From Streptomyces griseoloalbus (GTDB lineage: Bacteria; Actinomycetota; Actinomycetes; Streptomycetales; Streptomycetaceae), in NCBI GenBank assembly GCA_014650015.1, contig BMUD01000028.1, positions 1-64,000 of the forward strand: DNA of 64,000 nucleotides, given 5' to 3'. The first letter of the stretch is position 1. Every line of letters begins with the position of its first letter. Shown here one piece after another: positions 8,392-17,764 of the stretch. The position numbers and the translations under genes are program-made. The notes under the pieces were generated by a model that saw nothing but the letters and a program-made list of their open reading frames with translations, was not told the origin of the DNA and did not search any database.

Positions 8392-9003
8392 ATGCCTCTC
8401 ATTCCCGAGGAGCCTCAGATTCACGAGAGTGCCCAGGGTCCCCGCGCCACGCCGGCCAGCGGCCGCACCGCGCCGACCCCCCGCCCCGTACCCGGTCCCC
8501 GCCCCGCGGCTCCGTCGCGTCCCGGCCGTCCCGGCCCGCCGCGGCCCGCGCCGCCGGTGCAGCGTGCGTCGCGCGACGCGGCCAAGCCCGGCCCGTCGGC
8601 GCCCGCCGCGGCCACCCCGCAGCTCCAGTTGATCCCGGCCTCGGCCCAGGGGGCGCTCGACGCCGCCGAAGAGGCCGTGGACCTGCTGCTGGACGCGGGC
8701 CGTGCCCCCAGCGACGTGCTGGTGATCACCACCGGCGAGCCGCACCCGTGGGCCACCCACGAACTGTCCTTCGGTGAAGCCTCCTACTGGGCCCAGCACG
8801 ACGCCGGCGACGACGTCTTCTACACGGACGCCCAGGTCGCGGACCGTGTCGGCGTGCGGCCCGTCGTCGTGGTCGCCGTCAACGGCGGTCCGGAGTCCGT
8901 GGCCGCCTCCGCCCTGTCGGTGGCTCAGGCCCGGGCCGGCGCCCTGCTGATCGTCTGCGGCGACCCGCAGTGGGTCAACTCGGTGCTGGGCGCGGGCGTC
9001 TGA
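8392..9003 (+). CDS. conserved actinobacterial hypothetical, Pro/Ala-rich N-terminus
   Basis: The 203-residue protein has a disordered Pro/Ala/Arg-rich N-terminal half (about 15-80) and a conserved C-terminal half. That half has strand/helix alternation (VLVITTGEPHPWATHELSFGEASYWAQHD, VVVVAVNGGPESVAASALSVAQARAGALLIVCG) resembling a Rossmann-like fold. No catalytic residues can be assigned and there is no signal or membrane segment. ATG 8392 is used; an in-frame GTG at 8371 is an alternative, and neither has a strong ribosome site. It lies just downstream of rnhB in the same direction and is terminated by a hairpin at 9014-9033. Confidence 0.75.
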   Translation: MPLIPEEPQIHESAQGPRATPASGRTAPTPRPVPGPRPAAPSRPGRPGPPRPAPPVQRASRDAAKPGPSAPAAATPQLQLIPASAQGALDAAEEAVDLLLDAGRAPSDVLVITTGEPHPWATHELSFGEASYWAQHDAGDDVFYTDAQVADRVGVRPVVVVAVNGGPESVAASALSVAQARAGALLIVCGDPQWVNSVLGAGV

Positions 9004-9013
9004 GCCGACACCA

Positions 9014-9033
9014 CGGCGTCCGGACGGACGCCG
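9014..9033. terminator. short terminator hairpin
   Basis: CGGCGTCC and GGACGCCG form an 8-bp perfect stem with a 4-nt loop, 11 bases after the stop of the preceding gene. Convergent genes lie on both sides. Confidence 0.65.
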
Positions 9034-9228
9034 AAGGGACGTGAGCGCCGCGGTCGCGGCGTCCGCACGGTCGGCGACTCGGCGTGCCCGGGGCCGGAGG
9101 TGCCGTAGTGCGGGTGTCTCGGCCGCCCTGCCCGTGCCGGGCCGGCCCGACGTCGTGTGCGGCGGACGCGTTGTGCCGTTCCGCGACCCGAGCCACACAT
9201 GGGGGACCGGGGCGGCACGGGTGTGACG

Positions 9229-9843
9229 TCAGCGTGCCGCCGCGCGGCGCAGAACCTCCGATGCGGCGCCGCCGGTGCGCGGGATCCGGGGCGGTGCCTC
9301 GGACGTGGCGAACGGCTCCGGGGCCGAGCCGGCACTGGGGTGGCGGCCACCACGCCCCTCGCCGAGCACCTGCCAGCCGTCACGGGTCAGCGTGATGTAC
9401 GCCCCGCAGCGCAGCCCGTGCAGGGTGCAGGCGTCCCGCAGCCCCCACATCCACGCGCCGTCCTCCTCCGTCCAACGCGCGTCGCCGTCACGGCAGTAGA
9501 GCAGCACGGCGGTGCGCACCGGTGTGCGGCGCCTCAGGTCGTGCGGGATGACCCGGCGCAACTGGGCCAGCAGCGCGTTGCGGAGCATCCAGCCGTCCGC
9601 CGACGCGCTGCGTCGGGTGAACGAAGCGCTCGCCCGCAGCCGCTCGTCCGGGTCGAGCACGGCGACGACCGCCGTCGCCGGCCCGGGACGGTGCCGGGCG
9701 TGCAGGCCGCTGACGACCTCGCGCGGACTGCGCAGCAGCGGGATTCCCGCGGCGGCCCACTCCGCGGGTTCGAGCACGCGGTTGGCGGAAGCGGCGGGCG
9801 TCGACAGCGATGCCGCCGAGGACGGAGCGAATCCGAAGGTCAC
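9229..9843 (-). CDS. conserved Streptomyces hypothetical protein
   Basis: The 204-residue protein starts at GTG 9843, three bases after a GGGAGG ribosome site; longer in-frame extensions upstream lack one. It has a basic Arg-rich core (ASFTRRSASADGWMLRNALLAQLRRVIPHDLRRRTP) and a segment with Trp, Cys and His (YCRDGDARWTEEDGAWMWGLRDACTLHGLRCGAYITLTRDGWQVLG). No recognised domain, signal peptide or membrane helix. It is divergent from recQ across about 300 bp, and convergent with the rnhB-side gene. Function unknown; it is probably conserved in the genus because it sits inside an otherwise core block. Confidence 0.7.
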   Translation of the reverse strand: MTFGFAPSSAASLSTPAASANRVLEPAEWAAAGIPLLRSPREVVSGLHARHRPGPATAVVAVLDPDERLRASASFTRRSASADGWMLRNALLAQLRRVIPHDLRRRTPVRTAVLLYCRDGDARWTEEDGAWMWGLRDACTLHGLRCGAYITLTRDGWQVLGEGRGGRHPSAGSAPEPFATSEAPPRIPRTGGAASEVLRRAAAR

Positions 9844-10139
9844 GGTCCTCCCTTCGGCTACGCCCAGACTACGGGCGGGGTCGGATTCGGGGGAGCGCGC
9901 ACGCAACGGAGCCCAACCTGATCGGCGGGGCGTGCCGTGCGGGTGCGGACTTCAATTCTTCCTGTCGAACTGGGATGCGGCAACGAGCAATTGGGACAGC
10001 AGACCGATATCGGATGTTCCACGGCTAATATCCCCACCCGTTGGGTACGGCGAACCCTCGGCCCCGCCGATGGGGGGCGAGGCGGGTGTCACGTGCGGTG
10101 AAGTGGCCGATTGTCCCTGTCATCGGGTTGCATGGGGGC

Positions 10140-12299
10140 ATGGACGACCTGGAGCTGCGTACCGAAGCCGATGCCATCCTCGCCGAGCTCGTCGGTGCCC
10201 CGGCGGGTGCGGCCCGGTTGCGGGAGGATCAGTGGCAGGCCGTGGCGGCTCTGGTGCGGGAGCGCCGGCGCGCGCTGGTGGTGCAGCGCACCGGCTGGGG
10301 CAAGTCGGCGGTGTACTTCGTCGCCACCGCCCTGCTGCGCCGACGCGGCTCGGGCCCGACGGTGATCGTCTCGCCGTTGCTGGCGCTGATGCGTAACCAG
10401 GTCGAGTCGGCGGCGCGGGCCGGTATCCGGGCGCGCACGATCAACTCGGCCAATCCCGAGGAATGGGAGTCGATCCACGGAGAGGTCGAGCGTGGTGAGA
10501 CCGACATTCTCCTCGTCAGTCCGGAACGCCTCAATTCCGTGGATTTCCGCGAGCAGTTGCTGCCCCGGCTCGCGGCCACGACCGGTCTCCTGGTGGTCGA
10601 CGAGGCGCACTGCATTTCCGATTGGGGCCACGACTTCCGCCCCGACTACAGGCGGCTGCGGGCGATGCTCGCCGAGCTCGCCCCCGGCGTGCCGGTGCTG
10701 GCCACCACCGCCACGGCCAATGCGCGGGTCACCGCGGACGTGGCCGAGCAGCTGGGCACCGGCGTGGGTGAGGCCCTGGTGCTGCGCGGCCCGCTCGAGC
10801 GCGAGAGCCTGCGGCTGGGGGTGGTGCGGCTGCCGGACGCCGCGCATCGCCTGGCCTGGCTCGCCGAGCATCTGAACGAGCTGCCGGGCTCGGGGATCAT
10901 CTACACGCTCACGGTGGCCGCGGCCGAGGAAGCCACCGCCTTCCTGCGGCAGTGCGGCTTCGTGGTGGCCTCCTACACGGGGCGCACGGAGAACGCGGAC
11001 CGGCTGCAGGCCGAGACCGACCTGTTGGAGAACCGGGTCAAGGCGCTGGTCGCGACATCGGCGCTGGGCATGGGCTTCGACAAGCCGGACCTGGGCTTCG
11101 TGGTCCATCTCGGCTCGCCGTCCTCGCCGATCGCCTACTACCAGCAGGTCGGCCGCGCGGGGCGTGGTGTGGCCCACGCCGATGTGCTGCTGCTGCCCGG
11201 CAGGGAGGACGAGGCCGTCTGGCGCTACTTCGCCGACACCGCCTTCCCGCCCGAGGCGCAGGTCCGCCAGACCCTGACGGCCCTCGCCGACGCGGGCCGG
11301 CCGCTGTCCGTGCCGGCCCTGGAGGCGGTGGTGGATCTCCGGCGCACCCGTCTGGAGACCATGCTGAAGGTGCTCGACGTGGACGGGGCGGTCAAGCGGG
11401 TGAAGGGCGGCTGGATCTCCACCGGCGAGCAGTGGGCCTACGACTCCGAGCGGTACGCCCGGGTCGCCCGGCAGCGCGCGGCCGAGCAACAGGCCATGCG
11501 CGACTACGTGGGCACGTCCGGGTGCCGGATGGAGTTCCTGCGCCGGCAACTGGACGACGAGGGCGCGGCCCCGTGCGGGCGTTGTGACAACTGCGCGGGG
11601 GCCTGGACCGATTCCTTCGTTTCGGCCGAGGCGTTGACGGGAGCGACGAAGGAACTCGACCGCCCGGGCGTGGAGGTCGAGCCGCGCCGGATGTGGCCGA
11701 CGGGAATGCCCGCGCTGGGCGTCGACCTCAAGGGACGTATCCCGGCCAAGGAGCAGTGCTCCACCGGGCGTGCCCTGGGCCGGCTGTCGGACATCGGCTG
11801 GGGCAACCGGCTGCGCCCGCTGCTGGCCGAGAACGCGCCCGACGCCCCGGTTCCCGACGACGTGCTCCAGGCCGCGGTGGCCGTCCTCGCCGACTGGGCA
11901 CGCTCTCCCGGCGGCTGGGCGTCGAACGACCCGGAGGCCGCCGCCCGGCCGGTGGGAGTCGTCGCCGTGCCGTCCCTGGCCCGCCCGCAGCTGGTCGGTT
12001 CGCTCGCCCAGGGGATCGCGGCCATCGGCCGTCTCCCCTTCCTGGGCACCTTGACGTACACCGGGTCGGGCGGGGCGCACGCGGCGCGCCGCAGCAACTC
12101 CGCCCAGCGACTCAGGGCGCTGTCGGGCGCCTTCACGGTCTCCGAGGAACTGGCCGGCGCCCTGGCGCGCTCGCCCGGCCCCGTCCTGCTCGTGGATGAC
12201 TTCACCGACTCGGGCTGGACCCTCGCGGTCGCCGCCCGCATGATCCGCCGGGCGGGCGGCGCGGACGTCCTGCCGCTGGTCCTCGCTTCGGCAGGCTGA
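10140..12299 (+). CDS. recQ: RecQ-type DNA helicase with C-terminal phosphoribosyltransferase-like domain
   Basis: The 719-residue ATP-dependent 3'-5' DNA helicase has all core motifs: Walker A TGWGKS (51-56), DEAH box VVDEAHCISDWGHDFRPDYRRL near 153-172, SAT-like TTATAN, and the QQVGRAGRG motif VI. A four-Cys zinc site (C-RMEF....CGRCDNC) lies near 460-485. The C-terminal ~150 residues are not RecQ-typical. They contain a PRPP-loop-like motif VLLVDDFTDSGWT (about 683-695) and a PSLARPQLV..LA..I segment, as in ComF-type phosphoribosyltransferases. It acts in recombination and repair. ATG 10140 has a GGGGG ribosome-site-like run just upstream. Confidence 0.93.
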   Translation: MDDLELRTEADAILAELVGAPAGAARLREDQWQAVAALVRERRRALVVQRTGWGKSAVYFVATALLRRRGSGPTVIVSPLLALMRNQVESAARAGIRARTINSANPEEWESIHGEVERGETDILLVSPERLNSVDFREQLLPRLAATTGLLVVDEAHCISDWGHDFRPDYRRLRAMLAELAPGVPVLATTATANARVTADVAEQLGTGVGEALVLRGPLERESLRLGVVRLPDAAHRLAWLAEHLNELPGSGIIYTLTVAAAEEATAFLRQCGFVVASYTGRTENADRLQAETDLLENRVKALVATSALGMGFDKPDLGFVVHLGSPSSPIAYYQQVGRAGRGVAHADVLLLPGREDEAVWRYFADTAFPPEAQVRQTLTALADAGRPLSVPALEAVVDLRRTRLETMLKVLDVDGAVKRVKGGWISTGEQWAYDSERYARVARQRAAEQQAMRDYVGTSGCRMEFLRRQLDDEGAAPCGRCDNCAGAWTDSFVSAEALTGATKELDRPGVEVEPRRMWPTGMPALGVDLKGRIPAKEQCSTGRALGRLSDIGWGNRLRPLLAENAPDAPVPDDVLQAAVAVLADWARSPGGWASNDPEAAARPVGVVAVPSLARPQLVGSLAQGIAAIGRLPFLGTLTYTGSGGAHAARRSNSAQRLRALSGAFTVSEELAGALARSPGPVLLVDDFTDSGWTLAVAARMIRRAGGADVLPLVLASAG

Positions 12300-12364
12300 G
12301 CCTCCCCGTCCCCTGGGTGTGCTGCCCGGCCGAGGCGTGAGGAGCGCCCCCGCGAGCCCGGGGA

Positions 12365-12398
12365 CCGGCCGGCACGGCGTGCCGCGCACGCCGGCCGG
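12365..12398. terminator. probable recQ terminator
   Basis: CCGGCCGGC (12365-12373) and GCCGGCCGG (12390-12398) form a 9-bp stem about 65 bases after recQ. The remainder of 12300-12679 contains no supported gene and presumably holds the promoter of the DUF4192 gene. Confidence 0.5.
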
Positions 12399-12679
12399 CC
12401 CCGAGGTCGTGCTCACGAACCCCGTGTGGGCGTCAGGCGCGGGCCGCCCAGGCGGAGGGACGGCAGGTCCCGGGTGTTCACTCCGGGGCAGTCGCACCAT
12501 GCGGTCGCGTCGACCGGGCCACGAACCCTTCCTGCCGGTGCTCGGCGGGGACGCCCGGTCGAGCGTCCCGCGAGTGCGGCCGTCGATCTCCGGGCACGCC
12601 CCGACATCAGTGGCATGTCCCTGATCGGACTTATCCACAGGGTGAAGCGGAATGTCGCAATCCGAGAGATCGTCTTCGC

Positions 12680-14422
12680 ATGACGAACCACAGCGAGACG
12701 ACCGGACACCCCGACAACAGTGGCATCCCCGGGCGCGACGGGCATGAGCGTGCCGGCACCCCGCAGCCGGACGAATGCGCGGGCCGCCCCGAGTCCACCG
12801 ATCCCTCGGCGAACGGCGGCGGGAAGGACCGCGCGCCGCGCCCGGAGAACCCCACCTGCACCGCGTACGACAGCCACGGCGACGAACAGCAGGTCACCCT
12901 GCGCAGCCCCGCCGAGCTCGCCGACGCCCTGCCCTACCTGCTCGGTTACCGCCCCGAGGACAGCATCGTGCTGGTCGCCCTGCACGAAAAGGACGGGAAG
13001 GGCCGGTTCGGCGGCCGTGCCCGGCTCGGTATCCCCGCCCACGCGGACGACTGGCCCTCCGCCGCCCGTCAGCTGGTCCACGGCCTGGTGAAGGGCAGCG
13101 AGCGCCGGGGCACCCGCCCCCAGCAGATGGTCGTCTTCCTCTGCCACGAGCCGGGCCGGGGCGAAACCGGCCGACAGGTCAAGGAACGGCTGGGGCCCCT
13201 CGCCCACACGCTGCGCCTGGAGTGCGGTGCCCTGGACATCCCGGTGGTGGAGGCGCTGTGCATCTCGGACGGCCGCTTCTGGTCGTACTGCTGTGACGAC
13301 CAGGGCTGCTGCCCGGCCGAGGGGACACCGATGGGCCTGCCCGGCACCTCGGTCCTGGCCGCCGCCGCCACGTACGCCGGACTCCAGGTCCGCGGCACCC
13401 TGCGCGAGCTGCGCGCCAGGCTCCTGCCGTGGGAGCACTCCGCCGCCGTCGAACAGGAGGTCGCCCTGGACGCCGCCGGCATGACGCTCGTCCCCAAGAT
13501 CCTCGACGCGGCGGGCCGGCACGAGGTCGCCGAGGAGACACTGGGGCTGGCCCAGCGGATCATGGGCCGCTTCGCCGAGGCACCGCCCGCCCCCGGCACG
13601 CTTCCGGCGGATCTGCGGGACGACGAACTGCTCGGCCACGACGAGGCCGCGACGTTGATCCTCGGCCTCCAGGACCGCACCACCCGCGACCGCGCGGCCG
13701 AGTGGATGGAGGGCGACGAGGCCGGCCCGGCCCTTCGCCTGTGGCGGGCCCTGGCGCGCCGTTGCGTCGGACCGTACGGCGAACACGCCGCGGCACCCCT
13801 CACGCTCGCCGGGTGGGTCGCCTGGTCGGCCGGTGACGAACTGGAAGCCCGCGAGGCACTCGCCATGGCGCTGGGAGCAGACCCGGACTACCTCTTCGCC
13901 CGTCTGCTGCACCAGGCGTGCAACGAGGGCCTCGACCCCGAGTCCATCCGCCGGTGCCTGCGAACGGAACGCGAGGGCCGCGGGAAGGGGACGCCCGACG
14001 AGCCGGCCGGGGGAAGCGAGTTGCGCGAGGAGGGCGATGACGAGCCGCCGGCCGTCGAACCCGCGGTTCCCTGCCCGCGGGCGGCCCCCTTGCCCCGCCG
14101 ATGCCGCACGCGTGCGTCAGGTACCGGCAGCGACAGCGGCTCCCCTCGCCAGACGCGGACGGAGGCAGACCGGCCGAGCGGGCGGCTCCCGTATCCGCGT
14201 GCGTCGGCGGGCGGCACACGCCCCGGAGGCGGCGCGCCGGGCGGTGCACGCCCGAGCGCCGGCGACGAGCGAGGGACCCGCCCCGGCGGCGCGCGTCCCG
14301 GCGGGGCGCGTCCGGGCACGTCGCGTCCGGGCACGGTGGGTCCGGGCACCGGGCGTCGGCGCGGTGTCTCGCGGGGCGGCGCGACACAGGCCGGTCGGCA
14401 GACCGGTGACGGGGAGGAGTGA
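12680..14422 (+). CDS. DUF4192 domain-containing protein
   Basis: The 580-residue protein has the actinobacterial DUF4192 domain at about 70-430. It begins with the family hallmark LRSPAELADALPYLLGYRPEDSIVLVAL and includes ARLGIPAHADDW and the C-terminal AWSAGDELEAREALAMALGADPDYLFARLLHQA repeat-like helices. The N-terminal ~60 residues and the last ~130 are low-complexity; the tail holds G-x-RPGG repeats (GGARPGGARPG) likely to be disordered. No signal peptide. The molecular function of DUF4192 is not established. It is followed by the glycogen-debranching-like gene after 219 bases in the same direction. Confidence 0.88.
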   Translation: MTNHSETTGHPDNSGIPGRDGHERAGTPQPDECAGRPESTDPSANGGGKDRAPRPENPTCTAYDSHGDEQQVTLRSPAELADALPYLLGYRPEDSIVLVALHEKDGKGRFGGRARLGIPAHADDWPSAARQLVHGLVKGSERRGTRPQQMVVFLCHEPGRGETGRQVKERLGPLAHTLRLECGALDIPVVEALCISDGRFWSYCCDDQGCCPAEGTPMGLPGTSVLAAAATYAGLQVRGTLRELRARLLPWEHSAAVEQEVALDAAGMTLVPKILDAAGRHEVAEETLGLAQRIMGRFAEAPPAPGTLPADLRDDELLGHDEAATLILGLQDRTTRDRAAEWMEGDEAGPALRLWRALARRCVGPYGEHAAAPLTLAGWVAWSAGDELEAREALAMALGADPDYLFARLLHQACNEGLDPESIRRCLRTEREGRGKGTPDEPAGGSELREEGDDEPPAVEPAVPCPRAAPLPRRCRTRASGTGSDSGSPRQTRTEADRPSGRLPYPRASAGGTRPGGGAPGGARPSAGDERGTRPGGARPGGARPGTSRPGTVGPGTGRRRGVSRGGATQAGRQTGDGEE

Positions 14423-14641
14423 GCCGTGGTGATCACGGCGGCGAGGGCGGCGGGGCGGACAGGGGCCGTGGCGCGCGGCCACGAGGGTGGCGGGCCTGGC
14501 CGTGACCAGGAGGCGGCCGGGGCCGTTCACCTGAGTGGCGGAACGGCCGGACGGGTCGTGACGCCGAATCGCACCCGCCCGGTCGAAGCCTGTCGGCTCC
14601 GGGCCCACCCGAGGCACACAGAGCGCAGAGAAAGCCCTCCC

Positions 14642-16744
14642 ATGCACCAGCAGGCTCCGCCCTCCCTTGCCGACGACCTTGCCGCAGCCCTGGTGGACGC
14701 CCCCCGCGCCGACCGCGTCCCTCGCCCCACCGCCGTCGCCCCGCGCGCTCCGCGTTCACCGCAGCGGGAGCACCACCCTGCCCGTCACCGGCTCGCCGAG
14801 CTGCCGCCCACGCACACCCTCCTGATCTGCGTCGCCCTTCCCGGCCTCGCCATCTCGGCGGAACAGGGGCAGCAGACGGGCAGCGGGCTGGAAGGGTTCT
14901 ACCGCGCGGGACGGCGCCTCCTGTCCCGGTGCCAGGTCCGTGTCGCCGGGCGGGAACCGCTCGCGGTCCAGGCCCGGATGCAGGCCGCCGACCGAGCCCG
15001 TTTCGTGGGAACGCTGCGCGTGTCCCCGCAAGGACGCGGCCCGGACCCGGACGTGGTCGTCGAGCGGACGCGCTGCGCCGACGGCACGGAACGGATCACG
15101 CTCCACAGCGCGGCCCTGCGTCCGTTGCGCCTGCCGCTCGAGGTGGCCCTGGGCACCGATCTCGCCACCCTCGGGGCGATCGCCTCGGGCCGTGCGGGGC
15201 CCGAACTGCCCGCCGTCGTCCGCGACGGCGGCCTGCGCTGGTCGGGTGCCGAGGGGAGCGTGTCGGTCACGGCCGCACCGCCGCCCACCGAGGCGCTGGC
15301 CTCGGCCGGGCTGCTGCGATGGGAGTTCGACCTCCCCCCGGGTGGCAGCGCGAGCGTCGAGTTGCGGGTACGGCCGGACGGATCGGCACCGCTGCGTGCC
15401 GTGGGCAGCGCCGCCACCAGCCCGCTCGCCCCGGCGTGTGCGACGGGAGACGACCCCCGGGTCCCCGCCCTGCTGCGGACGAGCGTCGACGACCTCCGGG
15501 CCCTTCTGCTGCGGGACGCGGCGCACCCCGCCGACCTCCACCTCGCGGCCGGCGTGCCCTGGCGCTGCGGACTCGCCCCGGCGGAGGCCCTCGCCGCGGC
15601 CCGGATGGCACTGCCCCTCGGCACCGGTCTCGCCGCGGGCACCCTGCGCACGCTCGCCCGCACCCAGATCGCCGGACCCGGACCGAAGTCCGGCATGATC
15701 CCCGGCCCCCGCCGCGACGCCGGCCCGCATCTGCCCCCCGGCTGCACGGGAACGGAGGCCACGCTGCTCTTCCCCGTCCTCCTGGCCGAGGCCCGCCGCT
15801 GGGGGCTCCCCGAACGCGAGACCGAGGAACTGCTCCCGGCCGCCGAACGGTGTCTGACCTGGCTGCGGACCACGGTGGGTGACGGAGTCTATCTGCCCGA
15901 CCCGCAACCCGGCGGGGCCGTCCGCTGTGAGACACAGGCCCACGCCCACAGGGCGGCGCTGCTCGGAGCCGACCTGCTCGACGCGTACGGCAGACCGGGC
16001 GGCACCGGACTGCGGCAGTGGGCGCAGGCGTTGCGCGGGGCGTTCCGCGACGATTTCTGGATCGACGACCTGCGGGGAGACCGGCCGGCGGCAGCCCGCG
16101 CCCCGGACGGTCGCCTCGTCCCCCATCTGGGCGCCCCGGTCGCGCACCTCCTCGACACCGGACTGCTGGGCGGGGGCGGCCTCGCGCCGGGCCTCCTCGA
16201 CCAGGTGCGCACCGAGCGGCTGGCCCGGCTGCTGGGCGGCCCCGACCTGGATTCGGGCTGGGGGCTGCGCGGACTGGGCGTGAAGGAAGCGGGCCACAAC
16301 CCGTTCGGTCACCGCACCGGCGCCGTGCGGGTCCACGAGACGGCGCTCGCCGTCGCGGGACTCGCCGCCGCCGGCTACGAGAAGGAGGCGGCGTCGCTGC
16401 TGCGGGGCGTTCTCGCGGCAGCCGAGGCCTTCGGCCACCGGCTGCCCGAGATGTACGCCGGAGAGCCGCGGACCGAAGGCGGCGCCCCGCTCCCGCACCC
16501 GGCGGCCTGCCGCCCCGCGGCCACGGCGGCGGCCTCCGCAGTCCTGCTGCTGACCACCCTCGCGGGGATCCGCCCCGACGCCCCGGCCCGAACGGTCACG
16601 CTGCGACCGGTGCGCAGCGCTCCCCTGGGGGAGGTCGTTCTCACGGGATTGCGCGTCGCGGGCGCCCCCTTCGCCGTACGGGTCGGCCGGCTCGGTCTCG
16701 CCATGGTCGAAGAAGCCGCCGACGGACTGCAGCTGGGGGTGTGA
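14642..16744 (+). CDS. glycogen debranching N-terminal-domain / (alpha/alpha)6 glycosidase-like protein
   Basis: The 700-residue protein has an N-terminal beta-rich domain of the glycogen-debranching-enzyme N-terminal type. Seen there: TLLICVALPGLAISAEQGQQTGSGLEGFYRAGRRLLSR, then VRVAGREPLAVQARM and RFVGTLRV. A helical-barrel C-terminal domain follows with DSGWGLRGLGVKEAGHNPFGHRTGAVRVHETALAVAG and LPEMYAGEPR, the usual active-site region of amylo-alpha-1,6-glucosidase and related enzymes. It is probably cytosolic and acts on branched glucans or oligosaccharides. ATG 14642 is chosen over the longer frame because the preceding 72 residues are low-complexity. Catalytic acids cannot be fixed with certainty. 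Confidence 0.85.
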   Translation: MHQQAPPSLADDLAAALVDAPRADRVPRPTAVAPRAPRSPQREHHPARHRLAELPPTHTLLICVALPGLAISAEQGQQTGSGLEGFYRAGRRLLSRCQVRVAGREPLAVQARMQAADRARFVGTLRVSPQGRGPDPDVVVERTRCADGTERITLHSAALRPLRLPLEVALGTDLATLGAIASGRAGPELPAVVRDGGLRWSGAEGSVSVTAAPPPTEALASAGLLRWEFDLPPGGSASVELRVRPDGSAPLRAVGSAATSPLAPACATGDDPRVPALLRTSVDDLRALLLRDAAHPADLHLAAGVPWRCGLAPAEALAAARMALPLGTGLAAGTLRTLARTQIAGPGPKSGMIPGPRRDAGPHLPPGCTGTEATLLFPVLLAEARRWGLPERETEELLPAAERCLTWLRTTVGDGVYLPDPQPGGAVRCETQAHAHRAALLGADLLDAYGRPGGTGLRQWAQALRGAFRDDFWIDDLRGDRPAAARAPDGRLVPHLGAPVAHLLDTGLLGGGGLAPGLLDQVRTERLARLLGGPDLDSGWGLRGLGVKEAGHNPFGHRTGAVRVHETALAVAGLAAAGYEKEAASLLRGVLAAAEAFGHRLPEMYAGEPRTEGGAPLPHPAACRPAATAAASAVLLLTTLAGIRPDAPARTVTLRPVRSAPLGEVVLTGLRVAGAPFAVRVGRLGLAMVEEAADGLQLGV

Positions 16745-16896
16745 CCTGGTGGAAGGGAGCCGCACAGGGCGAGCGGGCGGGTGCATGCGGAGACCGCGCG
16801 AGCGCGGTGAGAGCCGTGCCGAACCGAAGCGGATCAGCCATCGGTACGACCGGCGAGCGGAGTGTTTATCGTCAGGCAGACGACTATGATCGCGGC

Positions 16897-17655
16897 ATGC
16901 CTTACGACCCGTCAGCCTTTCCACCCTTCGCCGTCACCGTGGATCTGGTCGTCCTGACCGTGCGCCGCCACGCTCTGTGTGCGCTCGCGGTACGCAGGGG
17001 CGAACCTCCGTTCCAGGGGCGCTGGGCACTCCCCGGCGGGTTTGTGCGGGCGGACGAGGATCTGGCGCAGGCCGCGGCCCGGGAACTGGCCGAGGAAACG
17101 GGGCTGCGGGTGCACGACCCGGCCGTCCCCGCCCAGGACAACGGCGCTCACCTGGAGCAGCTCGCCACCTACGGCGATCCCGGACGCGATCCCCGGATGC
17201 GTGTCGTCAGCGTCGCTCACCTGGCCCTCGCCCCCGACCTGCCCGCCCCGCGGGCGGGCGGTGACGCCAGCAACGCACGCTGGGCACCCGTCGGGGAACT
17301 GCTGCAGCAGGGCGGTTACGGCCGGGACGGAGAAGCGGCCGCGCCGCTCGCCTTCGATCACGCCCAGATCCTGTCGGACGGAGTGGAGCGCGCCCGCTCC
17401 AAGATCGAGTACTCGTCGCTGGCGACGGCCTTCTGCCCACCCGAGTTCACCGTGGGCGAGCTGCGCCGTGTCTACGAGGCGGTCTGGGGCGTGGGGCTCG
17501 ACCCCCGCAACTTCCACCGCAAGGTGACGGGCACACCGGGCTTCCTGGTACCCACCGGTGGCACGACCACCCGGCAGGGCGGCCGTCCCGCCCAGCTCTT
17601 CAGGGCCGGCGGAGCCACCCTGCTGAACCCCCCGATGCTGCGCCCCGAGGTCTGA
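16897..17655 (+). CDS. NUDIX hydrolase-like regulator with winged-helix C-terminus (NrtR-like)
   Basis: The 252-residue protein has an intact Nudix box GFVRADEDLAQAAARELAEETGL (48-70, matching Gx5Ex7REUxEExGU) and a C-terminal winged-helix domain (FTVGELRRVYEAVWGVGLDPRNFHRKV..TPGFL). This is the architecture of the NrtR family, in which the Nudix domain senses ADP-ribose-type ligands and the wing binds operators of NAD or sugar-metabolism genes. The Nudix residues are all present, so hydrolysis is also possible. ATG 16897 follows GATCGCGGC without a strong ribosome site. Just upstream (16867-16888), ATCGTC and GACGAC form an imperfect palindrome that could be an autoregulatory site. Confidence 0.9.
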   Translation: MPYDPSAFPPFAVTVDLVVLTVRRHALCALAVRRGEPPFQGRWALPGGFVRADEDLAQAAARELAEETGLRVHDPAVPAQDNGAHLEQLATYGDPGRDPRMRVVSVAHLALAPDLPAPRAGGDASNARWAPVGELLQQGGYGRDGEAAAPLAFDHAQILSDGVERARSKIEYSSLATAFCPPEFTVGELRRVYEAVWGVGLDPRNFHRKVTGTPGFLVPTGGTTTRQGGRPAQLFRAGGATLLNPPMLRPEV

Positions 17656-17733
17656 CACGGGGGCGACCGGATCGACCGACGGGCCCGGCAGCCCGCACGC
17701 CCCGTCCGGCAGCGAGCCTTGGGTGCCCGAAAA

Positions 17734-17764
17734 ACCCGATATGGCACGCTATCTTGCATCGGGT
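17734..17764. promoter_or_regulatory. inverted repeat over the start of the ABC transporter gene
   Basis: ACCCGAT (17734-17740) and ATCGGGT (17758-17764) form a perfect 7-bp inverted repeat with a 17-nt spacer. The spacer contains a -10-like TATCTT (17750-17755), and the right arm overlaps the GTG start. This suggests an operator covering promoter and start codon. Confidence 0.45.

Noticed and set aside
10089-12638. 849-residue open frame antisense to recQ
   Set aside because: Long antisense frames arise from GC-rich codon structure. The plus frame has full RecQ motifs; the antisense product has none and no ribosome site.
12413-13912. 499-residue minus-strand frame over the DUF4192 gene
   Set aside because: Shadow of the DUF4192 coding sequence; no start signal and atypical composition.
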